From: CAZXBB01 sp964638815
GTDB taxonomy: Bacteria > Planctomycetota > Phycisphaerae > Phycisphaerales > SM1A02
DNA: 18,481 nt
NCBI GenBank assembly: GCA_964638815.1
Contig: CAZXBB010000325.1
Location: 1-18,481 of the forward strand
Reading direction: 5' to 3'
Below, piece by piece: positions 1-7,497 of this stretch (positions are counted from its first letter, which is position 1; each line of letters begins with the position of its first letter). The notes beneath the pieces were generated by a model. It ran no database searches. It saw nothing but the letters and a program-made list of their open reading frames with translations, and was not told the DNA's origin. The position numbers were made by a program, and so were the translations under genes.

Positions 1-24
1 TCAGAGCACAGGACCGGGGCACAC
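1..24 (-). repeat. Partial copy of hairpin repeat element (cut by window edge)
   Basis: These 24 bases are identical to positions 134-157. They correspond, in minus orientation, to one outer arm plus the loop of the hairpin element described at 50-87. The window begins inside the predicted loop, so the other arm lies outside. Together with the copies at 50-87 and 120-157 this gives alternating orientations, as in BIME-type clusters of REP-like sequences. Confidence 0.75.
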
Positions 25-49
25 TTCGATGAGGGCAAGAGGATGTCCG

Positions 50-87
50 GTGTGCCCCGGTCCTTGGCTCGGCAAGGGCCGGGTGGG
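50..87 (+). repeat. Hairpin repeat element, copy 1
   Basis: A 38-base element that folds into a stem-loop. The outer stem is CCGG with CCGG, then a T/G wobble, then the inner stem CCTTG (62-66) with CAAGG (73-77) around a six-base loop GCTCGG. Copies in this window keep the outer arms but change the inner stem in a paired way: CCTTG/CAAGG here, CCTGT/ACAGG at 120-157, CTTTG/CAAAG at 18315-18351. Compensatory change indicates that the fold is selected. It is extragenic. A REP/BIME-like element or a structured RNA is the likeliest reading. Confidence 0.75.
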
Positions 88-119
88 CAACGTACCTCAG
101 AAGCCGGTTCCTTGGGTGA

Positions 120-157
120 CCCACCCGGCCCTGTCAGAGCACAGGACCGGGGCACAC
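120..157 (-). repeat. Hairpin repeat element, copy 2 (inverted)
   Basis: This is the reverse complement of the 50-87 element with five differences, all in the inner arms or loop. The inner stem is CCTGT (130-134) with ACAGG (141-145). Facing copy 1 across about 32 bases, it makes 50-157 a large imperfect inverted repeat. Confidence 0.75.
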
Positions 158-200
158 GGACACCGTCGTTCCATGGGCAGCCCGGGAGGTCGCAACCGTC

Positions 201-241
201 GATCGCGTCGATCGCGTGATCGCGTGATCGCGTGATCGCGT
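201..241 (+). repeat. Short tandem repeat of GATCGCGT
   Basis: One nine-base unit GATCGCGTC (201-209) is followed by four perfect eight-base units GATCGCGT (210-241). Each unit contains the palindrome CGATCG or GATC. The tract lies downstream of the malic enzyme stop codon. It has no spacers of the CRISPR kind. An unstable microsatellite is the simplest reading. Confidence 0.85.
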
Positions 242-298
242 GACGTGTCTGCTCACGGACTCGTGGCTTCCACTCCTGAACGACGTCGCCGGGGCGCC

Positions 299-2008
299 TC
301 AATCCTCCGCTTCGATCGCGGGGTATGTCGGATACCACATCGCCGCGTCAACCGCTCGCTCGATCTCGGTGTCGGACATCATGTGCCCGATGCCCAGCTC
401 ACGCGCTTCGATCGCGACCGCGATCGCGATGCGGCGGGAGACCGCACGAAGCTCGCTCTGGTCCGGGTAGAGCGCTCCCGTCTCCAGACGCTCGGACGGC
501 ACGGCCGCGGCCACCGCCCGCGCGGCGGCGAGGAACATCGAGTCCGGGACCTCGCGGGTGCCCGAGACGATGCAGCCGAGACCGACGCCGGGGAAGATGT
601 AGACGTTGTTGCCCTGCCCGATCACGATCTCGCGGTTCCGGTACCGCACCGGCTCGAACGGGCTGCCGGTCGCGACGATCGCCCGCCCGTCGCTCCACTC
701 GATGGCCTCGGCCGGCGTGCACTCGCTCATCGACGTCGGGTTCGAGAAGGGCAGGATGACCGGCCGGTCCGTGTGCTTCGCCATCGTGCGCACCACCGCT
801 TCGGTGAACGTGCCGGGCGTGGCCGAGGTGCCGAGGAGGACCGTCGGCTTCACGCGTTCGACGACCTCGAGCAGGTCGAACGGGCCCTCCCCCTCGAACC
901 CGAGCTCGCGCATCGCCTCGCGGTCGAGCGCGAAGTCGCGTTTGTAATCGTCGCGGATCAGGCGATCCTCGTGGACGAGCCCGCGACTGTCGAGGAAGAC
1001 CTGGGCGCGGCGGACGGTCTGCTCGTCGAGCCCCTCCTCCCGCATGGCCGTGCGGATGAGCCGCCCGATGCCGACGCCGGCGGCGCCCGCGCCGTAGTAC
1101 ACGATGCGCTGGTCCCGGAACGTCGCGCTGTTGTACCGCATCGCCGAGAGCACACCGGCCAGCGCGACGCCGGCCGTCCCCTGGATGTCGTCGTTGAAGC
1201 ACGTGAGGCGATGGCGGTAGCGATCGAGCAGGCGGATGGCGTTGCCCTTGTGAAAATCCTCCCACTGGAGCACGGCCTGCGGGTAGACCTCCTGCACCGC
1301 GCTGACGAACGCCTCGATGAACGCGTCGTAGGGCTCGCCCCGCAGCCGCCGCACCCGCCAGCCGATGTAGTAAGGATCGTTGAGCGCCTCCGCGTTGTCG
1401 GTGCCCACGTCGAGGCTGATCGGAAGCGTGAGGCGCGGGTGGATGCCCGCGGCGGCGCAGTAGAGCGCGAGCTTGCCGACGGGGATGCCCATGCCTCCCG
1501 CCCCCTGGTCGCCGAGGCCGAGGATGCGCTCGTTGTCGGTGACCACGATGAGCCGGACGTCGTCGTTCGGCGCGTTGCGGAGCACGTCGGGAATCCGGTC
1601 GATGTCGTTCGGCGTGATCCAGACGCCGCGGGGTCGCCGGACGATGTGGCTGAAGCGCTGGCACGCCTGGCCGACGGTCGGCGTGTACACGATCGGCATG
1701 AGCTCCGGCAGATTCTCCGTGAGCAGCCGGTAGAAGAGCGTCTCGTTGCGATCGTGCAGCGCGGCGAGCCCGATGTACTTCTCGAGATCGTCGCGCTTGG
1801 CGCGAAGATGCTCGAGCTCGAGCGCGAGCTGATCCTCGATCGTCACTTCGGCGGCGGGCAGCAGCCCGTGGAGCCCGAGCCGGGCGCGCTCCTCGGCGGT
1901 GAACGCGCCGTCCTTGTTGAGCGTGGCTTCGTAGAGCAGGCGCGTCCCGCGCAGGCTGGTCTTCACGCGGCGAATCTCGGAGCTCTGTTGCATGGTGAGG
2001 GAGGTCAT
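299..2008 (-). CDS. maeA: NAD-dependent malic enzyme
   Basis: Cytosolic enzyme that oxidatively decarboxylates malate to pyruvate with reduction of NAD(P), linking the TCA cycle to pyruvate. At 569 residues it is the usual length of the long bacterial/eukaryotic malic enzyme class. Landmarks are YTPTVG at 108-113 with the catalytic tyrosine, the lysine in GMGIPVGK (~179), metal-binding EDF at 250-252, NDDIQGTA at 272-279, the Rossmann glycine motif GAGAAGVGIG at 306-315, and a C-terminal PFSNPTS stretch. These leave little doubt about the family; NAD rather than NADP preference is inferred from the class. ATG at 2008 is preferred over the in-frame ATG at 1993 because GGGGTG sits a few bases upstream. 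A strong nested stem-loop lies in the leader (2061-2135). Its functional link to the cytochrome genes is not evident. Confidence 0.95.
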   Translation of the reverse strand: MTSLTMQQSSEIRRVKTSLRGTRLLYEATLNKDGAFTAEERARLGLHGLLPAAEVTIEDQLALELEHLRAKRDDLEKYIGLAALHDRNETLFYRLLTENLPELMPIVYTPTVGQACQRFSHIVRRPRGVWITPNDIDRIPDVLRNAPNDDVRLIVVTDNERILGLGDQGAGGMGIPVGKLALYCAAAGIHPRLTLPISLDVGTDNAEALNDPYYIGWRVRRLRGEPYDAFIEAFVSAVQEVYPQAVLQWEDFHKGNAIRLLDRYRHRLTCFNDDIQGTAGVALAGVLSAMRYNSATFRDQRIVYYGAGAAGVGIGRLIRTAMREEGLDEQTVRRAQVFLDSRGLVHEDRLIRDDYKRDFALDREAMRELGFEGEGPFDLLEVVERVKPTVLLGTSATPGTFTEAVVRTMAKHTDRPVILPFSNPTSMSECTPAEAIEWSDGRAIVATGSPFEPVRYRNREIVIGQGNNVYIFPGVGLGCIVSGTREVPDSMFLAAARAVAAAVPSERLETGALYPDQSELRAVSRRIAIAVAIEARELGIGHMMSDTEIERAVDAAMWYPTYPAIEAED

Positions 2009-2060
2009 CGGGCACCCCGATTCGATGATGATTGGAGTCGGACCAGGTCGATCGACGGCG

Positions 2061-2135
2061 ACGCCGATCGGGGCGACAGTGCCGGGCGGAACGATCGTAT
2101 CCTCCGCGGCGGCCGGTTGTCGCCCGATCGGCGTG
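2061..2135 (-). promoter_or_regulatory. Strong nested stem-loop between the 155-aa gene and malic enzyme
   Basis: Arms at 2061-2078 and 2119-2135 are reverse complements over 17 bases with a single bulged G. Inside them CCGG (2082-2085) pairs with CCGG (2114-2117), and GCGGA (2086-2090) pairs with TCCGC (2104-2108). On the minus strand the structure lies about 85 bases past the stop of the upstream 155-residue gene and about 52 bases before the malic enzyme ATG. No U-tract follows it. It could be an mRNA-processing element, an intercistronic attenuator, a cis-regulatory leader or a factor-dependent terminator. The sequence does not decide between these. Confidence 0.55.
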
Positions 2136-2219
2136 AGGCCCGTGCGTTGTTGTCGACCCTCTTCAGACAGACGCGGCAGCCACCGGCGAACGCTGAATCA
2201 GCCCCGGAATCGAGAGACC

Positions 2220-2687
2220 TCAGATGTCAACCGGCTCCTTGGTCTGGAACTGGCTCTTCCTGGTCTTCTGCTCGAACAGCGGGGTGTAGTGCTGCGTCGA
2301 GAACGAGTTGAAGTCCTCGAGGGTCTGCTGGGCCCACGGCTTGACCCATCGCTCGAAGTCCCTGAGCCACTCGTCCACGCGAGTCACCGGGTGAGCGGTG
2401 ATGATCAGCGGATAGGTGCTGTTCTGGATCGTGACGTACTCGTACTGGTTCGGGAGCAACTCCTGCGGTCCCTGCCCTCCCTGGAGGAGGGACTGGAAGT
2501 TCTGCGGGATGACCGTCGCGTTGGGCGTGACGGCGATTCTGCCGTCATTGAGCTGGGAGACGAGGAAGAAGGGCTTCTCCTCCCAGAAGCAGTTCATGAA
2601 GTACTCGAACGGCATCTGCGAGTTGACGAAGAAGATCCGCCCCTCCGCCAGCCTCCGCATCACGAACGGGTCATAAATACGCTGCAT
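2220..2687 (-). CDS. Hypothetical protein, 155 aa, unknown family
   Basis: I do not recognise a family. The protein is soluble-looking, with no signal peptide, membrane segment, heme motif or obvious catalytic motif. It is rich in aromatic residues and in Asn and Gln: many Phe and Tyr in the first 50 residues, and a Gln-rich stretch near residues 62-80. Only one cysteine is present. The start at 2687 is well supported by AAGGAG at 2694-2699 on the minus strand. Hand counting over 2221-2640 gives about 59% G+C, well below the roughly 70-77% of neighbouring cytochrome coding DNA, which suggests a different origin or different codon pressure. A short hairpin sits immediately upstream of the ribosome binding site. 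Its neighbours are the malic enzyme downstream and a tetraheme cytochrome upstream. The 200-base gap on the upstream side suggests its own promoter. Confidence 0.8.
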   Translation of the reverse strand: MQRIYDPFVMRRLAEGRIFFVNSQMPFEYFMNCFWEEKPFFLVSQLNDGRIAVTPNATVIPQNFQSLLQGGQGPQELLPNQYEYVTIQNSTYPLIITAHPVTRVDEWLRDFERWVKPWAQQTLEDFNSFSTQHYTPLFEQKTRKSQFQTKEPVDI

Positions 2688-2702
2688 CTTCGGGCTCCTT
2701 TC

Positions 2703-2720
2703 GCGGGCTCCGTAGCCCGC
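2703..2720 (-). promoter_or_regulatory. Hairpin just upstream of the ribosome binding site of the 155-aa gene
   Basis: GCGGGCT (2703-2709) and AGCCCGC (2714-2720) are perfect seven-base inverted arms with a four-base loop. On the minus strand the hairpin ends a few bases before the AAGGAG ribosome binding site of the gene starting at 2687. It could modulate translation or stabilise the mRNA. It could also be the terminator of the cytochrome gene ending at 2890, although no U-tract follows. Confidence 0.4.
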
Positions 2721-2889
2721 CTGCCTACGGGATGGGAATTGGTGGCTGCCGGCTCCCTGAAGCGGACTCGACCAACGCGTTACGGATGATCGGCGACGGC
2801 CCGGCGCGGCGACATAGGTAGCCCGCCCCGTTTGCGTGCGCTTCGCGTCGATTCCGGCAGCGGCGTCCGGGACAGCGGGGAGGACGACT

Positions 2890-3672
2890 TCAGGAACACG
2901 GCCCCCAGTTCCCCAGGATCACGAGCACGTCGCCGAATCCGGCCTCGCCGTTGCGGTCAACGTCCTCGGGGCAATCGCAGGGTCCCCACGCGCCGAGGAT
3001 GCTGAGGATTTCGGCGAAACCGACCGTCCCGTCCCCCGTCAGGTCGAGCGGGCAGCCGCAGTCGCCGTCCGCCTCGTCGTAGCGCCCGTCGCCGTCGTTG
3101 TCGAGACCGCGGTTGTTGTCCGTCTCGAGTGTGAAGTTCTCGCCGAAGAACGGCGCGATGTTGCAGGAGTCCCAGGCGCGCGTCTCGGGCGACCCGTAGT
3201 AGGGCGGCGGGACGCTCTCCGGCAGCGGCTCGGGATCCTTCGAGTGGCAACTGCCCGATCCGCATGAGGATACGCCGCTTCGGCGGTGCACTTCGCGCAA
3301 CCCGACGCCGAGCACGCCCAGCGCCCCGTAGTCCCGCCCGTGGCACCCGAGGCACCCGACGCCGGGGCCGCCGCCGAAGCCGTCGGCGTCGGAGAAGCCG
3401 ATGTACGGGTTCCGCTCGTCGCCCTCCGAGTGGCACATGTCGCAGGCAGTGTTCATCGCGCTGCGGGCGCGGTGCATGAGGTGGTTGCTGTCGAAGGGGA
3501 AGATGCGACCGCTCGGCGAGAAGCCCCCCGTGAAGTCGCCGTGGCATGACGCGCAGCCCGTCCCGAACTCGGACCGATAACGGTCGAAGGCGCCGGCGGG
3601 GCGCGCGGCCAGCGTCAGCATGAGCAGCCCGGCTCCCATGGCGAAGAGCCTTCCGGCCATACATGGGCGCAT
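2890..3672 (-). CDS. Exported tetraheme cytochrome c with dockerin-like C-terminal tail
   Basis: Predicted periplasmic or surface cytochrome of 260 residues. A signal peptide occupies about residues 1-28, ending ARPAGA. Heme motifs are CASCH (40-44), CDMCH (77-81), CLGCH (107-111) and an unusual CX4CH, CGSGSCH (137-143). After a linker come an Asp/Asn-rich loop DNDGDGRYDEADGD (191-204) and two calcium-loop repeats, starting LDLTGDGTVGF (~209) and EDVDRNGEAGF (~236), each closing with GxWGPC. This tail resembles the dockerin-like EF-hand modules common at the C-terminus of exported planctomycete proteins; I infer a calcium-dependent attachment or sorting role. The start at 3672 has GGAGGTG upstream. 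The gene lies 74 bases after the NapC-type gene, so it may be the soluble partner of that quinol oxidase. It has no CXXCK motif, so it is not NrfA. Confidence 0.85.
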   Translation of the reverse strand: MRPCMAGRLFAMGAGLLMLTLAARPAGAFDRYRSEFGTGCASCHGDFTGGFSPSGRIFPFDSNHLMHRARSAMNTACDMCHSEGDERNPYIGFSDADGFGGGPGVGCLGCHGRDYGALGVLGVGLREVHRRSGVSSCGSGSCHSKDPEPLPESVPPPYYGSPETRAWDSCNIAPFFGENFTLETDNNRGLDNDGDGRYDEADGDCGCPLDLTGDGTVGFAEILSILGAWGPCDCPEDVDRNGEAGFGDVLVILGNWGPCS

Positions 3673-3716
3673 ACGAACACCTCCGTCCCGATCCTACACC
3701 CGAATCGCGGCATTTC

Positions 3717-3734
3717 ACGGGGAAAGCGCCCCGT
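3717..3734 (-). terminator. Small intercistronic hairpin after the NapC-type gene
   Basis: ACGGGG (3717-3722) and CCCCGT (3729-3734) form a six-base stem with a six-base loop, 12 bases past the stop codon at 3747 on the minus strand. No run of U follows, so termination is uncertain. An RNA processing or partial attenuation site between the two cytochrome genes is equally possible. Confidence 0.3.
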
Positions 3735-3746
3735 TCCGGGCGACGT

Positions 3747-5174
3747 CTACCGCGTCTCCAGCCGGTCCAGGATCCTGGGTTCGGCCTCGCGGTTCGCCAG
3801 CACGTAGTGGCAACTGTTGCAGTCGAGCGTGATCGGCTCTCCTGCCGTGTCGCGCAGGACACCGTTGTGGCATCTGAAGCAGGCCCGCGTGTGCGGCGTC
3901 GCGTGGCCGATGAGCGAGCTGTAGGTGTTCCACTCGATGTTCATGTCCGGGAAGACGTACGAGCGGTGGATGTCCTGGAGCGCGACGACGGTCTCCCGAA
4001 CCCGGGATTCGTGCTCCTCCCAGTGCCCGGGATACCGCGCCCGGTACAGCTCGGGCAGCGTCGCGATGCCGGCCATCGCTTCCTCCGTCGTCTCGTAGGT
4101 CTTCGTCAGGACCTCGTGGCCCAGCTTCCGGATCCACGGGATGTCCGCGTCGATCCGGTCGGTCATCATCCACTTGTCGATCGCCTCCTCGGGCGCGAGG
4201 TAGATGTGCGTGGGGCGGTTGTGGCAGTCCACGCAGTCCATGACGCGGACGTGAGCGTCGTCGGGCGGCGTCGCCGGCGCCTCCGGGGTGGTCCACACGC
4301 GGCGCTCGCCGTGCTCGTCAACCTGCTCGACCCAGACGATATTCTCCCGCTTCCGGTCCGTGGCGTAGTACCGCACCTCATGCTTCTTGCTCACGTGCCA
4401 GTGGATCCCGTGCGCTCCCCGACCCTGCTCGTCACCGCCGCCGACGCGCATGTTGAGGACGCTGTACGTGCGCGAGTTCCGCTCGTCGGGCTCGAAGTGC
4501 TGGATCACCTTCACCAGGTTGCCGTGGAAGATCTCCGGCCGGTGACAGACCTCGCAGACGTCGCGGGCGGGCCGCAGGTTGTGCACCGGTGTCTCGATCG
4601 GGCGCGAGTAGGTGTTCGCCACCACCGCCCAAAGCTGGCGCGCGCCGCTGAGCTTCGACTTCACGAACCACTCGGCGCCCGGCCCGATGTGGCACTCCAC
4701 GCAGGCGATCTCCGAGTGCGGGGATCGCGAGTAGGTCTCGAACTCCGGATGCATCACCTCGTGGCAGAGCTGTCCGCAGAACGCCGTCGACTCGGTGTAA
4801 TGGAATCCGCGGTAGCCTATGAAAGCGAAGACCACGAGGTTGACCAGCGACAGCGACATGACCACCTGGCCCGTGTGGCCGAGGCTGATCCCCCGCGTCT
4901 CGGCGAGACGCTCGATCGCCCCCAGCGAGAATCCGCGGTCGGCCGACCGCAGACGCAGGAGGATGCCGGCAGGAATCATGAGCAGCCCGAGCACGAGCAT
5001 GCCCGGGAGCAGCACGTACGTGACGATGCCGATGTAGGGGTGGCTCTCGAAGAAGAAGATCTCGCCGCCGATCAGCAGGACTTCGGCGAGGAAGGCGGAG
5101 GTCGTCAGGGCCGCCCCGAGCAGGGCGATCCTGCTGACGGCGATCATGCGGAGGAACGACGCGAGGTGTCTCAT
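3747..5174 (-). CDS. NapC/NirT-family membrane-anchored hexaheme cytochrome c (ImcH-like)
   Basis: Predicted inner-membrane quinol dehydrogenase passing electrons to periplasmic carriers. The 475-residue protein starts with hydrophobic segments at about 13-40, 48-74 and 101-121, unlike the single anchor of classic NapC/NrfH. A periplasmic domain follows with CGQLCH (CX3CH, 133-138, followed by the VMHPE stretch typical of the family), CVECH (158-162), CEVCH (207-211), CVDCH (314-318), CFRCH (432-436) and CNSCH (452-456). The SPHSEIACVECHIGPGAEW stretch is the family signature. Three helices plus more than four hemes match the architecture of Geobacter ImcH (seven hemes); this one shows six. 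It is the first minus-strand gene, divergent from the CbcL-like operon with a 114-base shared upstream region, and is probably cotranscribed with the tetraheme gene at 2890-3672. Its substrate specificity is inferred, not seen. Confidence 0.88.
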   Translation of the reverse strand: MRHLASFLRMIAVSRIALLGAALTTSAFLAEVLLIGGEIFFFESHPYIGIVTYVLLPGMLVLGLLMIPAGILLRLRSADRGFSLGAIERLAETRGISLGHTGQVVMSLSLVNLVVFAFIGYRGFHYTESTAFCGQLCHEVMHPEFETYSRSPHSEIACVECHIGPGAEWFVKSKLSGARQLWAVVANTYSRPIETPVHNLRPARDVCEVCHRPEIFHGNLVKVIQHFEPDERNSRTYSVLNMRVGGGDEQGRGAHGIHWHVSKKHEVRYYATDRKRENIVWVEQVDEHGERRVWTTPEAPATPPDDAHVRVMDCVDCHNRPTHIYLAPEEAIDKWMMTDRIDADIPWIRKLGHEVLTKTYETTEEAMAGIATLPELYRARYPGHWEEHESRVRETVVALQDIHRSYVFPDMNIEWNTYSSLIGHATPHTRACFRCHNGVLRDTAGEPITLDCNSCHYVLANREAEPRILDRLETR

Positions 5175-5231
5175 TCGGGCCCCAGCTTAGGCGTTCCCCG
5201 CCGGAAGGAAAGGGGGGCGGAATCCCCGCAA

Positions 5232-5257
5232 CGACCCGGGGTCGGGACGCCTACATT
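5232..5257. promoter_or_regulatory. Candidate operator palindrome and -10 box in the divergent cytochrome promoter region
   Basis: The 114-base gap between the divergent ImcH-like and CbcL-like genes contains a 13-base palindrome: CGACCC (5232-5237), a centre G, and GGGTCG (5239-5244). Just after it is TACATT (5252-5257), a four-of-six match to a -10 box for plus-strand transcription; no good -35 box is seen. A regulator bound here could control both directions. This is weak evidence resting on symmetry and position only. Confidence 0.25.
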
Positions 5258-5288
5258 GATGCGAACTCAGGTGGATCCCACACCGAAA

Positions 5289-7490
5289 ATGTGCAGGGTG
5301 ACAGTGCCTCGACGTCGCGTGGCGTGGCGGGCGGCCGTTGTGATATGCAGCGTCGCTCTCGCGCGGGCGACGGCGGGACAAGTCACGTCCGACGCGGCGG
5401 ACGCCGGAAACGCGAAGTGCCTCGACTGCCACGGTCAGCCCCACGTGGCCCTACTCGGCCCGGCCGACCGTCGGCTCATGGTGGGCGCCGGCGACGCGCC
5501 GACGCGGAACGCGCCGCCGACGCGGCCCGGGATCTACATCGACTACGAGGGCGTGTACCGCACGTCGGTGCACGCGGCCCTGGGCTGCACGGCCTGTCAC
5601 CCCGACTGCGCCGATCTGCCCCACCCCGCCGAGGCGGCTCCGGCGCGATGCGACGCTTGCCACGAACCGCAATGGTCCGAGTTCCAGTCGAGCGTGCACG
5701 CCCTCGGCGCCCTGCGCGGCGACGCGAACTCGGCGACCTGCGCCGATTGCCACGGCATGCACGACGTCCTGTCGAGCCGCAACACCCAGTCGCGCACCCA
5801 CAAGCTCCAGCTTCCCTTCACGTGCGCGCGGTGCCACACCAACGCCCGCATGATGGAGGAAGGCGGTGTGCACCAGCCGCTGGCGGCGCAGCAGTACATC
5901 GACAGCATGCACGGAAGGGGGCTGATCGAGAAGGGGCTCATCGTGGCGCCGTCGTGCAACGACTGCCACGGCGTGCACCGGATCCTCCCCTCCACGCACC
6001 CCGAGTCGACGATCCACCGCGACAACGTCCCCGCGACATGCGGGCATTGCCACGTCGGCATCGAGAAAGTGTACGCCGAGAGCATCCACGGGCGTCTCCT
6101 CGCGGCCGGCGACGATCGCGGCCCCGTCTGCGCGACGTGTCACACTGCGCACGCGATCGTCAAGCCCGGAGACGTCGAGTTCAAGCTCCACAGCGACGAG
6201 CAGTGCGGTGCGTGTCACGCCGACCGGCTCGCCCGCTACCGTGAGACGTTCCACGGCAAGGCGATCGCGCTCGGCATGTCGGGCGTCGCGGCGTGCTACG
6301 ACTGCCACGGGCATCACGACATCGTTCCGATCGACGACCCCGCGAGCCGGCTCGCGGGCGAGCGGCGCGTCGAGACCTGCCGGCAATGCCATCCCGACGC
6401 CGGTGCGAATTTCGCGGACTTCATCGCGCATGCCGACCACACGGACCGGGAGAACTACCCCGTCCTGTACTGGACGTTCGTCCTCATGACGACGCTCGTC
6501 ATCGGGACGTTCGCTTTCTTCGGCGTGCACACGCTCCTGTGGCTCGCCCGCTCCGCCGTCCTGTGGATCCGCGACCCGCGTGCCTTCCGGCACCAGAAGC
6601 TGCGGCACGTCCGCGATGACGAGAAATACGTGCGCTTCCGCCCGTTCGAGCGGTTCCTGCACGGTCTCGTCGTCTCGAGCTTCCTGCTCCTCGTCGCCAC
6701 CGGGATGCCGCTGAAGTTCTACGACACCGGCTGGGCGGCGACGATGCTGAAGTACATGGGCGGCCTCGAGGTCGCGGGCGCGCTGCATCGCGTGGGGGCG
6801 ATCATCACCTTCCTGTACTTCGCCCTCCATCTCGGGAGTCTCGCCAAGGCCGCCATCCGGCACCGGAAGTCGTTCCGCGATCCGAAGACCGGCCGCTTCA
6901 GCATGCGGCAGTACCTGAAGGTCGCCTTCGGCCCGGAGATGCCGCTCCCGACGAAGGCGGACATCGCCGACTGGTGGGCGCACCAGAAGTGGTTCTTCGG
7001 CCGGGGTCCGCGCCCGCAGTTCGACAAGTGGACGTACTGGGAGAAGTTCGACTACTTCGCCGTCTTCTGGGGCGTGGCGATCATCGGCCTGAGCGGACTC
7101 GTGCTGTGGTTCCCCGAGGCGGTGACCACCGTGATGCCGGGCTGGATCATCAACGTCGCGGTGATCATTCACAGCGACGAGGCCCTGCTCGCCGCCGGAT
7201 TCATCTTCACCTTCCACTTCTTCAACGTGCACTTCCGCCCCGAGAAGTTCCCCATGGACCCGGTGATCTTCTCGGGTCGCATCTCGCGGTCCGAGATGCT
7301 CCATGAGCGGAAGCGGTGGCTCGATCGGCTCGAGGCCGAGGGCCGCCTCGACGAGATTCGGGTCCGGGACGAGTGGCCGCACTGGAAGCGGGTGCTGCAT
7401 CCGATAGGCTTCCTGGCCTTCGGCATCGGCACCTTCCTACTTGTCCTTATCTTCTACGCCATGAGCTCGCGTCTCTTCGGCGGGCCGTAG
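5289..7490 (+). CDS. Undecaheme cytochrome c fused to b-type cytochrome membrane domain (CbcL-like), copy A
   Basis: Predicted inner-membrane quinol:periplasm electron-transfer protein of 733 residues. After a signal peptide (about 1-30, RRR then a hydrophobic stretch) there are eleven CXXCH motifs between residues 44 and about 367, all canonical. The C-terminal half has about six membrane helices (from about 390 onward) of the cytochrome b561/FdnI-HydC type. Its His residues in FERFLHG, ALHRVGAI...ALHLG and VIIHSDE...FTFHFFNVHF suit two b-hemes. The fusion has the domain order of Geobacter CbcL. I chose ATG 5289 because the signal peptide follows directly and AGGTGG lies upstream (5269-5274, a long 14-base spacing); ATG 5259 in frame is possible. 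The open frame continues upstream only as antisense to the NapC-type gene. It is first in the plus-strand operon, and the next gene starts seven bases later. Confidence 0.9.
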   Translation: MCRVTVPRRRVAWRAAVVICSVALARATAGQVTSDAADAGNAKCLDCHGQPHVALLGPADRRLMVGAGDAPTRNAPPTRPGIYIDYEGVYRTSVHAALGCTACHPDCADLPHPAEAAPARCDACHEPQWSEFQSSVHALGALRGDANSATCADCHGMHDVLSSRNTQSRTHKLQLPFTCARCHTNARMMEEGGVHQPLAAQQYIDSMHGRGLIEKGLIVAPSCNDCHGVHRILPSTHPESTIHRDNVPATCGHCHVGIEKVYAESIHGRLLAAGDDRGPVCATCHTAHAIVKPGDVEFKLHSDEQCGACHADRLARYRETFHGKAIALGMSGVAACYDCHGHHDIVPIDDPASRLAGERRVETCRQCHPDAGANFADFIAHADHTDRENYPVLYWTFVLMTTLVIGTFAFFGVHTLLWLARSAVLWIRDPRAFRHQKLRHVRDDEKYVRFRPFERFLHGLVVSSFLLLVATGMPLKFYDTGWAATMLKYMGGLEVAGALHRVGAIITFLYFALHLGSLAKAAIRHRKSFRDPKTGRFSMRQYLKVAFGPEMPLPTKADIADWWAHQKWFFGRGPRPQFDKWTYWEKFDYFAVFWGVAIIGLSGLVLWFPEAVTTVMPGWIINVAVIIHSDEALLAAGFIFTFHFFNVHFRPEKFPMDPVIFSGRISRSEMLHERKRWLDRLEAEGRLDEIRVRDEWPHWKRVLHPIGFLAFGIGTFLLVLIFYAMSSRLFGGP

Positions 7491-7497
7491 ATCCGAG

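Noticed and set aside
201..241. CRISPR array
   Set aside because: Units are eight bases and contiguous, with no spacers and no cas genes in the window.
245..2311. Long plus-strand open frame antisense to the malic enzyme
   Set aside because: It mirrors a gene with unmistakable malic enzyme motifs; its translation is Arg/Ala/Asp-rich without domains, as expected from GC-rich third-position bias.
2890..5174. NrfHA nitrite reductase pair
   Set aside because: The NapC-type protein could suggest NrfH, but it has three helices and six hemes, and the neighbouring 260-residue protein has no CXXCK catalytic heme and too few hemes for NrfA.
3663..5288. Upstream extension of the CbcL-like copy A frame
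   Set aside because: It is antisense to the NapC-type gene, has no domain, and precedes an internal ATG followed by a signal peptide.
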